Source: Steromphala cineraria
Lineage: Eukaryota > Mollusca > Gastropoda > Trochida > Trochidae
DNA: 64,000 nt
Direction: 5' to 3'
Assembly: GCA_916613615.1 (NCBI GenBank)
Contig: OU744726.1
Coordinates: 68,406,764 to 68,470,763 of the forward strand
Numbering within the stretch: position 1 is the stretch's first letter; every line of letters begins with the position of its first letter. Under the pieces are notes generated by a model. It was not told where the DNA came from. It did not search any database and saw only the letters and a program-made list of their open reading frames with translations. The position numbers and the translations under genes are program-made. Below are positions 22,621 to 34,239 of this stretch, piece after piece.

Positions 22621-23229
22621 TATTTCATTTGTTCAATATTTAAATGGCATGTATTTCTAAAAAATTTAATAGTGTTTCTCTCTATGTAAAGTGATTTAAA
22701 CATGTAACTTAGCTTCTAAACAATTAATAGTTCAAACATTTTTTGACACTGCCCCCATGTTACCCAGTAGGCATTGTTCCAAGAGCTCCATACCCATGTT
22801 GCATTGAGTGCGAGGAGCTTAGAGCATGTGAGAGATGTGTGGTAAAGCAGCTGACACACTAGTGATAACCTCGCTATAACGCACTGGGTCAAAGTAATGT
22901 CTTAAGCTGACGTGTACATAATATATGTATGAAACCAGCCTCATGTCTTTGTTTCCACACTCTTAATTTCTATATTTGTTAACTTGAGTTTATTTAGGGT
23001 GAATGTCAACATACCTAGCTATGTAACTAAATTTTATTAGGAATGTGAATGTGGTTGAGATAATGTATGCAGTTATGTTTATTTGGAGACATGGGTTGAC
23101 AATATCGAGCAGTGTTTACACAGTAAATGACAACACTGTTGTGAAATATGTCTGTGTACATTTGGATATATATATATATACAATAGTAGATTTTTTTTAA
23201 AATCTCTTTTAAAAAATCTTCATTCATGT
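22621..23229. other. Unassigned intergenic sequence
   Basis: AT-rich, with a (TA)n run near 23168. No gene was recognised. Confidence 0.25.
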
Positions 23230-23620
23230 TTAAAGGGGCAGTAGCACGTTTTAGGGGAATATAAGGTTATGTCAGGAAAATGAAAATAAATGCTTTCAAT
23301 TGAAAAACATTGTCAGTGTTGTTCCTAGAGGGGGTCCTGGGGACATATACCCACCCTTTTAGCTTGGTGTCCCCTAGAATTTCGAGAAGTAGGATACTTT
23401 TGCCATAGCAAGGGGTCCTGATGCCCGAATAGGCGAAAATGACCCCCTCAGCTGATCACCTAGGAACAACACTGAATGTATTTTAACTAAATGAAGCAGT
23501 AATAAATCAAATATAATGTAGTTTAAACATGTGATAAATTGAATTAAATGAATTTGGAAAAAAAAATTTAATCAAAGCCCTTAACATATTTCATTGTTCT
23601 AATTGATTTGACTGATAAAA
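23230..23620 (+). mobile_element. GGGGCAGTAGCACG MITE, interrupted and truncated copy
   Basis: The left end ttaaaggggcagtagcacg and the following gtcaggaaaatgaaaa match the intact copies at 26885, 54864 and 58598. The right end is missing. A 161-bp element is inserted at 23314. Confidence 0.65.
23314..23474. mobile_element. 161-bp TIR element nested in the MITE
   Basis: cagtgttgttcctag at the left and ctaggaacaacactg at the right are perfect 15-bp inverted repeats. The host resumes with aatgtattttaactaaatg, as in the uninterrupted copies. Confidence 0.75.
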
Positions 23621-24500
23621 AATTATTAAATACGGGGCTGCTATCAGTTTTTGTGAAGTTTTCACCGCCGCCGCACTCGTATTACAAGCTATAACTTTTT
23701 TCCACTAAGCTTTCCAGAACTCTTATTCATAACTTATTACTCATACCTCGGGGGAACCATTTTGACACGTTCACTTTCAAGGTCAACGTCACGAGCTATG
23801 TAATCACTCTAAGAATTCCTTGTTAACGCTATAACTTGAATAGTTTTTGTGCTATGAAGCTCTTACTTGGTATATATCATCCTTGGAAAAGTAAAAAAAA
23901 AATTGAAACGGTTTCGGCTACAATCCGTCAAAGATTAAGGTCACAGCAAGGTCATTAACATTATTTTTAGAGAGAACAACACAAACGAGTCAAGATATGT
24001 TTTCTTTTGAAAACAAGATCTTAGAAAAGAAGTTTTATTTTTATAATGCACCCGAATCAGAGATTCCGAGGGTATATAGTTTTTGCCCTGTCTGTCCGTC
24101 TGTCTGTCTGTACCAAAAAACTGTAACCTTGCTCTTTACTTTTGATTACTTTGATTACTCAGTGTTGCACGAACACAGCTTCTTATACAAATAGGATATG
24201 AAATACTTTAACATTGCAGTAATGAAAGTTTCGCATAGAACTTTGGTTTCATAAAAAGAAACTAAAGCTTTATATTTTTTAGATTATTTACATAAAGTAA
24301 CAATAAAAAATATATGTATGTTTTCAAAAAAGTGCTCTTTACACATCAGGAAGTCATCACATATATATAATAATGACATTTAATTTTCACAACTTCATTA
24401 TTTGAGATAAATCTCTAATTTCTTAAAGAGCCAGTATTTGTTACCCTGTTCAAACTCAATGTGTATCCTGATAATTGTTCAATCACGCATAACAAGACTT
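23621..24500. repeat. Dispersed repeat with hairpin and TCTG run
   Basis: cccgaatcagagattccgagg (hairpin tcagagattccga) is followed by ccctgtctgtccgtctgtct at 24084-24112. The flank at 23640-23960 (aaggtcacagcaaggtc, ctataacttg) looks like part of such a dispersed repeat. No gene was seen. Confidence 0.4.
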
Positions 24501-24719
24501 CAGGGTTCGAAATTAGCACTAGCCCGGTAGCCCATGGCTAGTGCAAAAGATGACGGGCTAGTAAAGTGCAATGACTGGTAGTCCGAAGGACTAGTTGAAT
24601 TTGAAGAAAATATGGTTATATCGGTGTATTTGGCTAGTCAGAATATCTTTGGGCTGGTGTTTTCAGGAATGCACTAGTCCGAATGGCTAGTACCCCAATT
24701 GGACTAATTTCGACCCCTG
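24501..24719. mobile_element. Family A TIR element, uninterrupted copy (219 bp)
   Basis: cagggttcgaaattagcac and (reverse complement) caggggtcgaaattagtcc are inverted ends. The interior is rich in ggctagt/actagcc words. It serves as the empty-site reference for the nested MITE at 8129. Confidence 0.75.
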
Positions 24720-24742
24720 TCAAGTTTGAAATATATCTTATG

Positions 24743-25200
24743 CATGGTTCGCACGGGCCTGGAAAAGTACTTAAATTTTGTTTTGATACTGGAAAAGTAC
24801 TTGAATTTACAATGCTTACTTAATGTCCTAAAAAACTACTGGAATTTCGCGGTAATGTCCTTGAAATTTTCAAAAGTGTACTGGAATCTGGAATACTGAC
24901 ATCGATCACAATTTAAAACACGGAAGTATCGTTGTTCTGCTAACTGCGCAAATTGATAGAGAACGGAATGAAACAAAACCAGTCTGCGAACTTCCAATCA
25001 TTCAAACAAAATCAGCAATTTCCGGTTCTCACGATCGATTGCTTTCGGAAAATTTCAATGTCGCAATGCAGCACTTTGGGAAATGGCGGCATCAAAACCG
25101 AAAGTTTACTCAGTTGACCTGCAAATATATATACTTGAAAAATGTAAAATATCCTTGAAAAGTACTGGAATTTCATTCTGTTTTGGCTGTAAGAACCATG
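24743..25200 (+). mobile_element. 460-bp dispersed element C, copy 1
   Basis: It is almost identical to 56966-57425 over its full length. The ends catggttc...gaaccatg are short inverted repeats. The interior repeats ggaaaagtacttgaattt words near both ends. No transposase is present. Confidence 0.75.
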
Positions 25201-25975
25201 TTATGTGTGATAAAATAATCTAATAATATTTTATTCATTTTCACCAGTTGTGAAGAACTCATCATCATTACTTAAGAGTCACAATTTTCACTTTCTGTTT
25301 CAAAAGTAGAAAAAAATAATTTTTTAGCTCAGTCAGTTATTGTAAGGTTAGTTCTATGGGAAATTGGGAACCAAATGAGATGTTGAGTACCTTATTGGAC
25401 ACAATGCTCAAACTGAAATTCCTTGCAAAGCACAATGGTTTTAAGAATTTTACATATTGGAATCTTTCTAAATGCCTTATAAGTTGAAAAATGTAGCCAA
25501 CATTTGGAGTTAATTGTTTAGGAAATAGTTTGAATGAGAGTGTATACAGACGTAACTCTTTAAGTAAAATTCTACAGGATCATGAAAAATAAAATTAACA
25601 ATTACTCTGCCAGCAGTGATGCTTTTTCAAAAGTAATGACTATATAAAAGTCAACAATAGTCCTGCTTCTACTTAACCAGATGTTACTTTCATATCATAG
25701 TAACTGTATGTACGAATATAGTAGGAAAAAAGGGATTCAGCATTCAGACCTAAAAACACATCTTTGCTATCACATAGGCTATATATAAAGCCAATACATG
25801 TCTGCACTGGGCCAGTGGGACAAATTACGTGTACAGATTCAAAACGTCCTTGATGGGAGAGGCCCAAGGAGTGAGTTTCCATTCATTCATGCATGTGCCT
25901 GTAGTGAGGGAGTTCCCCAGTGTATAGTGTATAGTGTATAGGCAGTACGCACCGACTCGGTGAGCTAGCGTTATA
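25201..25975. other. Unassigned; PFKFB upstream region if exon 1a is real
   Basis: 25860-25975 is less AT-rich than the surroundings and contains gtatagtgtatagtgtatag. No earlier exon was identified. Confidence 0.25.
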
Positions 25976-25997
25976 ATGGATGGCTGGCGTAGACAAG
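25976..25997 (+). CDS. Candidate alternative first coding exon 1a of PFKFB
   Basis: An ATG opens seven codons (MDGWRRQ) plus one base, then a strong donor CAAG|GTGAGG. An in-frame TGA lies 15 bases upstream. The single leftover G joined to CA at 51035 makes GCA, continuing in the PFKFB frame (A-SCPHVVQ). The surroundings (25870-26170) are GC-richer than the neighbourhood. Vertebrate PFKFB genes use alternative first exons. The exon is short, so phase compatibility alone is weak evidence. Confidence 0.3.
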
Positions 25998-26884
25998 GTG
26001 AGGGAACCGCATGTCAATGACAACTGTCAGTCAAATAGTATGTATTACTTTGTCCTAACTGTCGCAGATATCGGGAAGGAGTTGGATCTGCAGAGCGTAT
26101 CTTGCTGCTTCTTAACCTGAATATACTCCTTCGTTACGCAAGATATCAAGCGCCTGTTATGTATTTGTTAGTAAACATCTAGTGGTTGCGTCATCAGTCT
26201 GCTTCTTTCTACAATGCCGAGCTACATCAGTGGACAAGGTATTGTATCCATAGTGTTTGTGAAGAATTTGTGCTCTTTGTAAATGTGATGAATTACGGTT
26301 ACTTTAAGTCTCACAAAGTGAAAAAATTCACTGATGGTTTTAGGTATCGGAAAAAGTTTTTTGTGGTATCTCAAAGAAAGTCTAAAGAAATGTTTTTATG
26401 AACAAGAAGCTAGAGTTTTGGATCATGATAATTGTGTTTAGAATGGAAATTAAGCTATTATTTTATTTCATTCTTTATATTAGTTGCACTTTTGTCGGTG
26501 ATGCATTCTACTTTATTAAGTGTCAAAATTATTTTTAAAATTTTATATAATGAAACTATTTCATCTGAAGAGTTCAAGGCAAAAGTTAATTGTTTACTTG
26601 AGTATTATTGATAAAATTAACTTGGAAAAGGAAATTCACACAACTTTGTACAAGCAAAATAATTTTCCTAATTGATACTCACTTAGAGCTGTTGTATAAT
26701 CAGTATAAATCACATTTTTGGTAAGTCCAGGAAAAACATCTCATGAAACAACATGTTAGATAACACATCAAAGTCAATGCACTTGAGAAACGGCTGATAT
26801 TTGAAGCAGCATTATCCCTGCTGATTGATGTTTATAATCAAAAAAACATTGGGACGTCTTTGACACTTTGGGACAATCTCTCAC
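25998..26884 (+). other. Unassigned (PFKFB upstream region)
   Basis: No exon or repeat border was recognised. The 71-codon frame at 26186-26401 looks like chance. Confidence 0.25.
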
Positions 26885-27245
26885 TTAAGGGGCAGTAGCA
26901 CATTTTTAGGGGGGATAAAAGGTGATGTCAGGAAAATGAAAATTAATGGTTCCAATTGAAAGACAATGTATTTAAACTAAATGAAGCAGTAATAATTCAA
27001 ATATATACACTTAAAGTTATCCATGTGATTCCTTTTTCTAACACAAAATGAATTAAAGGTTTTCAAAAAAATGGCCGCCAATGGATTTTATGTGAATCTT
27101 CTTACTTTGTCCTCTGACTATTGATGATTGGCTTGTGTAATGATATTTCTGACACTGTCAAAATAATATATTTAGCATTATCTTACAATCATCAGTGAAA
27201 ATTTAGAAAATAAAATTATCAAAAAACGTGCTACTGCCCCTTTAA
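26885..27245. mobile_element. 361-bp GGGGCAGTAGCACG MITE
   Basis: ttaaggggcagtagcac at the left pairs with gtgctactgcccctttaa at the right. The interior (tgatgtcaggaaaatg, atggccgccaatgg) matches the copies at 54864 and 58598. Confidence 0.85.
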
Positions 27246-28051
27246 GCCACTTGTTTGCAGTACAAAAGTTACTTTTCTACTTGGGACTGGTGAAGATATG
27301 TTAATTTGTTTACTTATTCAAAATAATGTAGATGAATGCTGACACTATCTCTTTACTTATCAAGGTTTTACTTAACAAGTTGGAACTGTATGTGAAAAGA
27401 ACAAAGTCTTTAAAAACAATATTTTCTCATTGTATCATATTTTTTTTAATTCGGAAATTTTATGTTTAAGAAAATGTTTGTTTATTCTTCTAGAGAATTA
27501 GTATCCGATTTATACCCTAATGAATTAGAAGTATTAGCTTAAATAATTATAGTGACACTTTGATTTTTTCAAAAAGGTTTTTAAATTCAATCGTAATTTA
27601 TCATCATTGATATCCATGCCTGTTTTATGATTATTGTTTGTGATATAGGATGTCACATTTTCAAGATAATTATATTTATAGTTAGCTTTTGTTTTGTGTT
27701 GAACAAGATCCTTACACTTACAATCCGAGTTATTTATTGAATCTACTGTGGTTTGAGTATGTAAGGGCCCATAACTCTGGTCGGCTAGTTTGTGTAGCAT
27801 CTGAAGCAAGACAACGTTCCTAGGAAGTATTAGTTAGTACTGACATCGCTAAGTATTTATATTAACTGTCTTTGCAGTTTGATAAAATAATATTTTATTC
27901 AAAGATTATTTTTTAAGCAGTAATTTACCGAAGCAATGTGAGTTTCTATATGTATCAATTGAAAATTAATCTAGTTTAATTCAGTTATTTGAATTATCTA
28001 TCAAATTCTTCTGATTGTTTTAATTATTAAACGTTAACATGTATGCATTAT
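27246..28051. other. Unassigned AT-rich sequence
   Basis: Nothing recognisable; short open frames only. Confidence 0.25.
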
Positions 28052-28400
28052 TGTCCCCCGTGGCAACGGGGAATGGGGGACTGTATTCAGCGGTGTCTGT
28101 CCGTACCTCCAGATTCTTGTTAATGCGATATCTCATGAACCATTTCACTCAGAGTCTTCAAATTCGGTGTCAGTCTACATGAGGGGAATACGCATACACC
28201 AGACCAGTCAATTTTAAGCCTACAAGACATGAAAACACAGACACCACTTGATCATGGTGACCTTGGTCTAATATCATGTTCAATTGATTTTTGATTGATT
28301 TTTATCCCACCGGTATGTAATACCGTGGGATATAGTCATCACCCTGTCTGTCTGTATGTCCGTCCGTCCGTCCATAATCATTTCGTTTCCGGAGCAGAAC
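28052..28400 (+). repeat. Two dispersed repeats starting with hairpins and TCTG/TCCG runs
   Basis: At 28053: cccccgtggcaacgggg with a following ggggga fold, then gtgtctgtccgtacc. At 28305: tcccaccggtatgtaatacc with gtggga, a hairpin, then ccctgtctgtctg and gtccgtccgtccgtcc. Both continue into text such as ctcatgaaccatttcac, which is repeated at 29200. Confidence 0.55.
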
Positions 28401-30242
28401 TCAAAAACCGGTCCACATATCTTTCTTAAACTTTACATGTGTATTGCCCACCTACTGAAGTGGTGCCTTTTGATATTTTCACATTTCTGAAAATTTTATT
28501 TTTATTATTTCCATGGAAACGGCTCTTATTTGGACTCTGTTCATGAAAGGTTTCGTTTCATATATATTAGCTTATACTATTATGAAGTTGAACCTTGCTT
28601 GAAAAATTTACAATTATCTTTCAAAGGTTTACATCTTACGATCATGTGGAACCGGTTGGATATGTCATCTTCTGATGACTCTTGTTAACTCTTCTTAAAG
28701 TGACACAGGGTATCTTTCTTAAAATTTTATTTGGTTTTGATAAGCTACAAAATATCTAATATGCTGATTGAAGTTCATATCTCATCACTGGACTTGCAAA
28801 AATATCCATTTATGCATAATATCTCTAAAATGTTATGGATTTTATGGAAAAATCAAGAAAACATCTCAAATACGTTTAATATTCGAAATTATGCATCCAA
28901 TAATCTACCTGATAGTTACAATACCTAATAAACACTATCAAATCGAATATATCTTCCTGTCAGCTTATGACAAGGTTTCAAAATTATGTTTGGCGAATTT
29001 GCGCGCTACTCGAGCCACATTGTCCTGTTTTCGATCAAAATCTGGACTTTGAATGGCCGTATTTTTGCTCTAATGTACTGATTAAACTTTAACTTGTTAT
29101 TTCCAGTATCAGTTAGTGGTTCCTGATGTAATAACATCGATTTTTAAATTTGACATACATGTATGTGATCCTATAAACATACTCTGTGTCTCTATGCAAT
29201 ATCTCTCGAACCATTTCACCCAAGTCTTCAAATTTGGTTTCAGCCTACATGAGATAATACATGAGATATTTTAGTCATTATAACTATCTCATAACATTTA
29301 TATTATCTAGTTAATATGTATAGAGAGCATGCTGTCTACCAATTATAAAAACTCAAAAATGACTTCAGTATAAGCGGCGGGGGACATTGCCATGTTAGTT
29401 GCAAATACTTGTGTTTATGTTTGTTTTACTCTTATTATCAATTAGTATGGGTCATCAAAAATATTTATAAATATGATATGAAATATAGCAACCCTGACCC
29501 AAGATGTTAGTTAAAATGTGATTAAAGAGAGTTTAATAACATTATCATTCTTTACTTGTTTTACGTATTGTTGTAAAGTGAAGAAGGCACCAAAGATATT
29601 GACAAAGCAAATTATGCCTGGACGCCGTCTTTCTGATTTAAATCGACTATGTTCAAAGCAGTAAAATACATACAAAATGCTGATTTGCGTTTGTGCGTGT
29701 GTTAAGTTTCTGACTTACTTTTTGGGTTTTGGAAGTTATTACAAGTACCTATTTATAATTGTCTGATCTTAATCTTATAAGTGATATTATATCATAGGCC
29801 AATATTATTTTCTATTGACTACTGTGTGAGCGGAAACATTCATGGTTGTATTGAATAGCCAAACTTGTTTCTTGTGAAACAGGAATTAGATGGCAACCTA
29901 CATTTGTAAACATTTCTCCTATTTTTTATATTTCTTAAAAATTTGATCAATCATGAAATGCAAGGATAACAAACATAACAAATTTGTAAAGTAAAGGTGT
30001 AAAGATTCTATTCTAATTCTTTTCCTAAATTTCCAAAACAAACACATAGAAGATACATATAAATCAAAGCAACACTCTTCTGACAAGAGCAATATCTGTC
30101 CTTGAAAATAACATTAAAATTTTTTAATGATAAATTGAAAATGATCCCCCCTCAAACCCCCCTATGAAGTACACAGTTTACCAAAATGCACAATCTCTTA
30201 TATTTGTAATTTTTTTCCAAAAATAGCTGCCCCTGCAATTAA
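28401..30242. repeat. Mostly unassigned; partial repeat copy at 29155-29400
   Basis: 29200-29275 (tcgaaccatttcacc, gtcttcaaatttggt, agcctacatgag) repeats 28135-28190, and gcggcgggggacattgcc near 29385 looks like the other end of the 28053-type repeat. The rest is AT-rich without recognised genes. Confidence 0.4.
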
Positions 30243-30394
30243 CAATGTATGAAATAAGACCCGTCCGACAGCCCGAAACGGGTAACTTCTGGTCTGGGCT
30301 GGTAACTTTTTAATGTTTTTGTTGAATTTGACCATGAAATTAAGTAAAATCATTCTTTCGGGCTGGTAACTTCTCAGGCTTATTTCATACACTG
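30243..30394. mobile_element. 152-bp hAT-like MITE related to family B
   Basis: caatgtatgaaataag and (reverse complement) cagtgtatgaaataag are inverted ends close to those of family B. The flanks caattaa (30236-30242, 30395-30401) are a direct repeat of 7-8 bp. ggctggtaacttct occurs inside twice. Confidence 0.75.
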
Positions 30395-31847
30395 CAATTA
30401 ACCTTGCATTTCTGTGCGTCATAGGCAGCTTCTACATGATGTGATTGCACGGGTGGGTGCACGCAAACATGAACTTGTTTTCATCAGGAGTTTAGGTCAC
30501 AGTAAGCCTCTGTTTATTGTCCTGTCTTTGATGTCTTCCATTCTTTGTATGAAGATCATTTACGTCATTCCTTTTGAAAAAGGACCTATAGGTTGTGTTG
30601 TTTACAAATTCTAAGTTATTTTGAGATTTAAGTGTTATTGTGGGAGATAACTAATATATTTTTTATGGTTAAGATGATTTGTGAGCATAAATTTAGAGAT
30701 TTGTTATTTAGTTTCTTTGAAAATACAGCAATATGATTTGTTTACAAAATAATTTTTTTTAATGTTTAGATATTATGTTACAGTGTTGTGTTATACTATT
30801 TTACTATAGAAATGTGTATTATAGTATATACATTTATGTTTTCATGAACCAGTAATTGGATGCATTCAATTCTTTGTTTGCATTCTTGTTTAGATAAAAC
30901 AATGTAATGTTTTCATATTTTGACGTAGTCGAAATAGACAACAAATCAAATATGTCAAAAGATGTTAAACACAATTTAAGGTCATTTAGATACACATTGA
31001 TGAAGATGGTTGTCAGATACGTTCAATTTCTATAATGAATTTTGTAAATAATGCAACATAACAAGGAAATTTAGAAAATCTATCATGAAAATATCTTAAT
31101 ATTTTTTTCACTCATGGCCTTGAATACAATTAGTACCTAAAGGTGTTATCTCAACCTCAATAAAATGGCCTGATTATCAACTATATATCTATCGGGAGAC
31201 AGATTATCTCCATTACATGAGAAAACCTCTAACTTTATAATGAAAAAGACTTGAACAGAAGAAGACTTTTAAGAAAGAATATTAGATGACTCCTGGGCCT
31301 GAAGCACTAGTAATGATTAACATGTGACCTCGACTATGCACAGGGCAGACGGCAACCACAATACTTGAATCATGCATCAATATTTGTGAACACCTTCCTG
31401 CCCAGAGGTTTTGAAAGAATATTTAGATCTGATATCATCAAGTCTGTTACATCACAAGTCTTATGTCTCACCTCTGGTAAACAGGCAGTCACAATGTCCT
31501 GGTATTCCTCGCGTCTGCCGTGACCAACTGCATGGCACACTTTATGTCATGAGTGTGAGTACATGACGAGCTGCATGTTGTCCAAGTTACCAGTCACTTT
31601 ACAGACTGGCAAGGCCGAATACAGGCAGAGATGACCTAAAAATGCCCAATCTGCTTGAACAAGAAAGAGTGTCAGTATTTTAAGAATGTAACTGGAGAGC
31701 AGTCAAAGCGTGGACCGTGACATAAGGATATTTATAGAGGGAAGTGTTTTTCATTCAGAGGACCCTGTTGATAGTGAAGGGCCCTATAGATAGCTAGGGA
31801 AGGGCTGTGAAGTAGAGGATAATCTGAAGGTATCGGAAACCACAACA
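30395..31847 (+). other. PFKFB upstream / possible promoter and 5' UTR
   Basis: 31280-31850 is visibly less AT-rich than the 30.6-31.2 kb stretch, as expected near an exon. A TATA-like word tatttata lies at 31729-31736, about 110 bases before the proposed ATG, and an in-frame TAG stands at 31791. No other exon was recognised. Confidence 0.3.
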
Positions 31848-31920
31848 ATGTCCTCAACACCTCTCCACATCAGCATCATGCGACGTCGTCTCATACGTCA
31901 ATGCTCCATCGTCAAAGATG
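31848..31920 (+). CDS. PFKFB: Probable first coding exon (1b) of PFKFB
   Basis: The ATG has A at -3 and opens 24 codons (MSSTPLHIS, then RRRLIRQCSIVKD) plus one base, followed by the donor GATG|GTAAAC. Phase 1 fits the acceptor at 51035: G plus CA gives Ala, then [11 protein letters not shown]. An in-frame stop at 31791 argues for this start. The arginine cluster followed by serine (RQCS, an R-x-x-S pattern) is placed like the RRRGSS segment of the vertebrate liver isoform PFKFB1, which protein kinase A phosphorylates. That functional parallel is inference. It implies a 19.1-kb intron 1 containing the large 24-bp array. Confidence 0.55.
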
Positions 31921-32689
31921 GTAAACAAGTTTTCTTGCTTCATATTTGTAAATTTTCAGGTTGTTCTTGATAAAGTTGATGTTCAAATTAATACTTAACT
32001 CAAGATGTCCTTGTTCAATGTCAAAAAGGGGAAATGACATTTTATAGATTTTTGCTCAAATTTGTCTCTGCATTAGTGATATCTCTGAATGGGAGAATGA
32101 GATTAAGTATTGATTTTCCTTCACTGTCTTGCTGACATTTCCCCGAGCTTTCTCTGTTGGCTATAGATCGCTCTCCGCAAATTGAGAAGCAGGTCTTTCA
32201 TTACATTTTATAAGTCATTTATTTCTTTGGAATTCCTTACTTTCCATGAATGATGCCATTTTATGCCTAACTAAAATACTATAATGTAGAAAAGTTCCAT
32301 ATCAATTGCATGTTTATCACAAGTATATAATTATGTTATAAAGCTTTATTAATTTTGATGCATATGCGTTGTTGAATATAAGTTGTTATATACAGACTAC
32401 AGATTTTGAACTGATATAGCTAAAAAAACAACTACTTGTGGATTTGTAATGATAATGCATGATCACTGTCTTTGACAAAGACATGCTTTGATACCAAAAT
32501 CTAAAATTTTTAGAATTTAAAAACAGGACAGTTTTACTTGAAATTTTTTAGTCGAACATGATTGGGCACTGCATAGACAGTTTAACACAAATTTGAATAT
32601 GAACACGATACTTTATTTAGCCTTTATGCATTTATAAGTAAGAAGTGATCAACTTGTGTAAGTTGCTATGATTAGTTTTAACAATCCAA
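31921..32689 (+). other. PFKFB intron 1, first part, unassigned
   Basis: AT-rich intronic sequence (if exon 1b is used). No repeat border was seen before 32690. Confidence 0.3.
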
Positions 32690-33177
32690 TTTCATTATCA
32701 GTACTGATTTGACTTTTCTAAAATAATGATATTCTTGGTATCAGTATGTTATTAATAGTATTATACACAACACAGTTATCACTTTAGAGTGTTAGTTATA
32801 AAGGTTTGGCATGGAAATATGTCTTACAGAAAATATTTTTTAGAAAGGAACAGTATCAAATATAAAAAACTGTGAGCTTGTAAGGACCTGAAGATATTTA
32901 AAAGTGTGGGCCCTTGTGAATAACTGTCGGTGTTGGGCCTCAGTGATCAATCTGCAAAAATGATCTTCTGAGTCCAGTGACTGGCTACCAAAAAGTCTTG
33001 TGAGCCCCAGCAGATTTTAATGAGTCCTTCAATGAGTAATCAAATAGTACCACCAAAAACCTTTGCATCCCAGGACTAACAGCTAAAATTTCATTGAGTC
33101 TTTTCTAAATTGTATGAGTATTGAAGCAGGACTCGCAGGTAAATTTATCACTGGGCCTACGCTTATTTCAAACACTG
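32690..33177 (-). mobile_element. Family B element, inverted partial copy
   Basis: It matches 8728-9000 in reverse (cagtactgatttgac, cttggtatcagtatg, gtgggcccttgtgaa), ends with cttatttcaaacactg and lacks the far end. It is interrupted by a 213-bp MITE at 32941. Confidence 0.75.
32941..33153. mobile_element. 213-bp MITE nested in the family B copy
   Basis: cagtgatcaatctgc and (reverse complement) cagtgataaatttacc are inverted ends. ggcct flanks both sides (32936-32940, 33154-33158). It is a reverse-oriented relative of 19238-19451 (gactcacaagactttttgg versus its complement). Confidence 0.75.
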
Positions 33178-34239
33178 TATTTACGTGTACACACAAAAAT
33201 GCATAAAAACATGTATTTATTGTTCATATTTGAAATACCTTGACAAGAGAAAATTATCAACACATCAATACTTAACATTAATGCCAATGTAGTACTGTGC
33301 TTGGTGTAGACATCAGAGATGAAAAGTTTGGTTAATCGCCTGAAACTTGCATCAGTGTTTGAATCTTTCACCTCTTACAAGGTTATCTGTCTATATAAAA
33401 AGGAGACTTTAGAGTAAGTTTCATGCAGTTTCTTTTTTCATAAATGAAAACCTCGTTAAAAAATTATTTAAGGTGTTTCAATTATCTAATGATTCAACTA
33501 AGATAAGTGTAACATCATAGCTTTTGTTAAAAAGTCAAATATTCTCTTTGTTAATTTTTGGATTCAGAGACATGAATAGAAATCGCTTTTAGATATCCTC
33601 ATATCTGCCTAACAGCATCTTCTATGTCAGTTTTCAATTATTTTCTAAAATGACATAGTGAAATAAAATCATGCCTAAATGATATGTATACATGAGTCAC
33701 ACAGTTATATGACAATATCACCTGGTATTTCATTGTTTAGAATCACATTAAGAGTGTCTGTTTCTATGAAAATGTCTGTATATTACATTGATCATCTTGG
33801 GATTTTCTGTAAGTATCATGTTTTTGTTGACATTATTTCCCTGCCAGTGACAGTAGACATGAACTTTGTACCTTTTTTGTAAGGAGACAATGGATTATGC
33901 TAAATTTAGTTGAAGCCCTTTGGACCCGCTTCTCAGTGTTTGTAAAAGATTACCTGTTATCTTCTACCACCGTAAAGCACTCAGAGTTTTGGGGTGGAGT
34001 TTCGGAGGGAGGGGCGATGTTAGGGCTAGGGTTAGATAACTTTGGGGTTTTTTCATGGACAATAGCACTTTGCGATCAATGTTTTTGGTGGAAATTTTGT
34101 ATCGAGGTGCTTTAGGATAGTGTAGTGGACATGGTTGAATTTGGCAACCTTGAGAATAAATGTCATATTTCTGATAGTGGATTCAGAGTGGGAGTTATCA
34201 TGTTTAGCAATAGCTATAGGGTTCGTCCCGGCCCTTGAA
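33178..34239 (+). other. PFKFB intron 1, unassigned
   Basis: No exon, RNA gene or clear repeat was seen. The frames at 33679-34115 are not recognisable. Confidence 0.25.
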
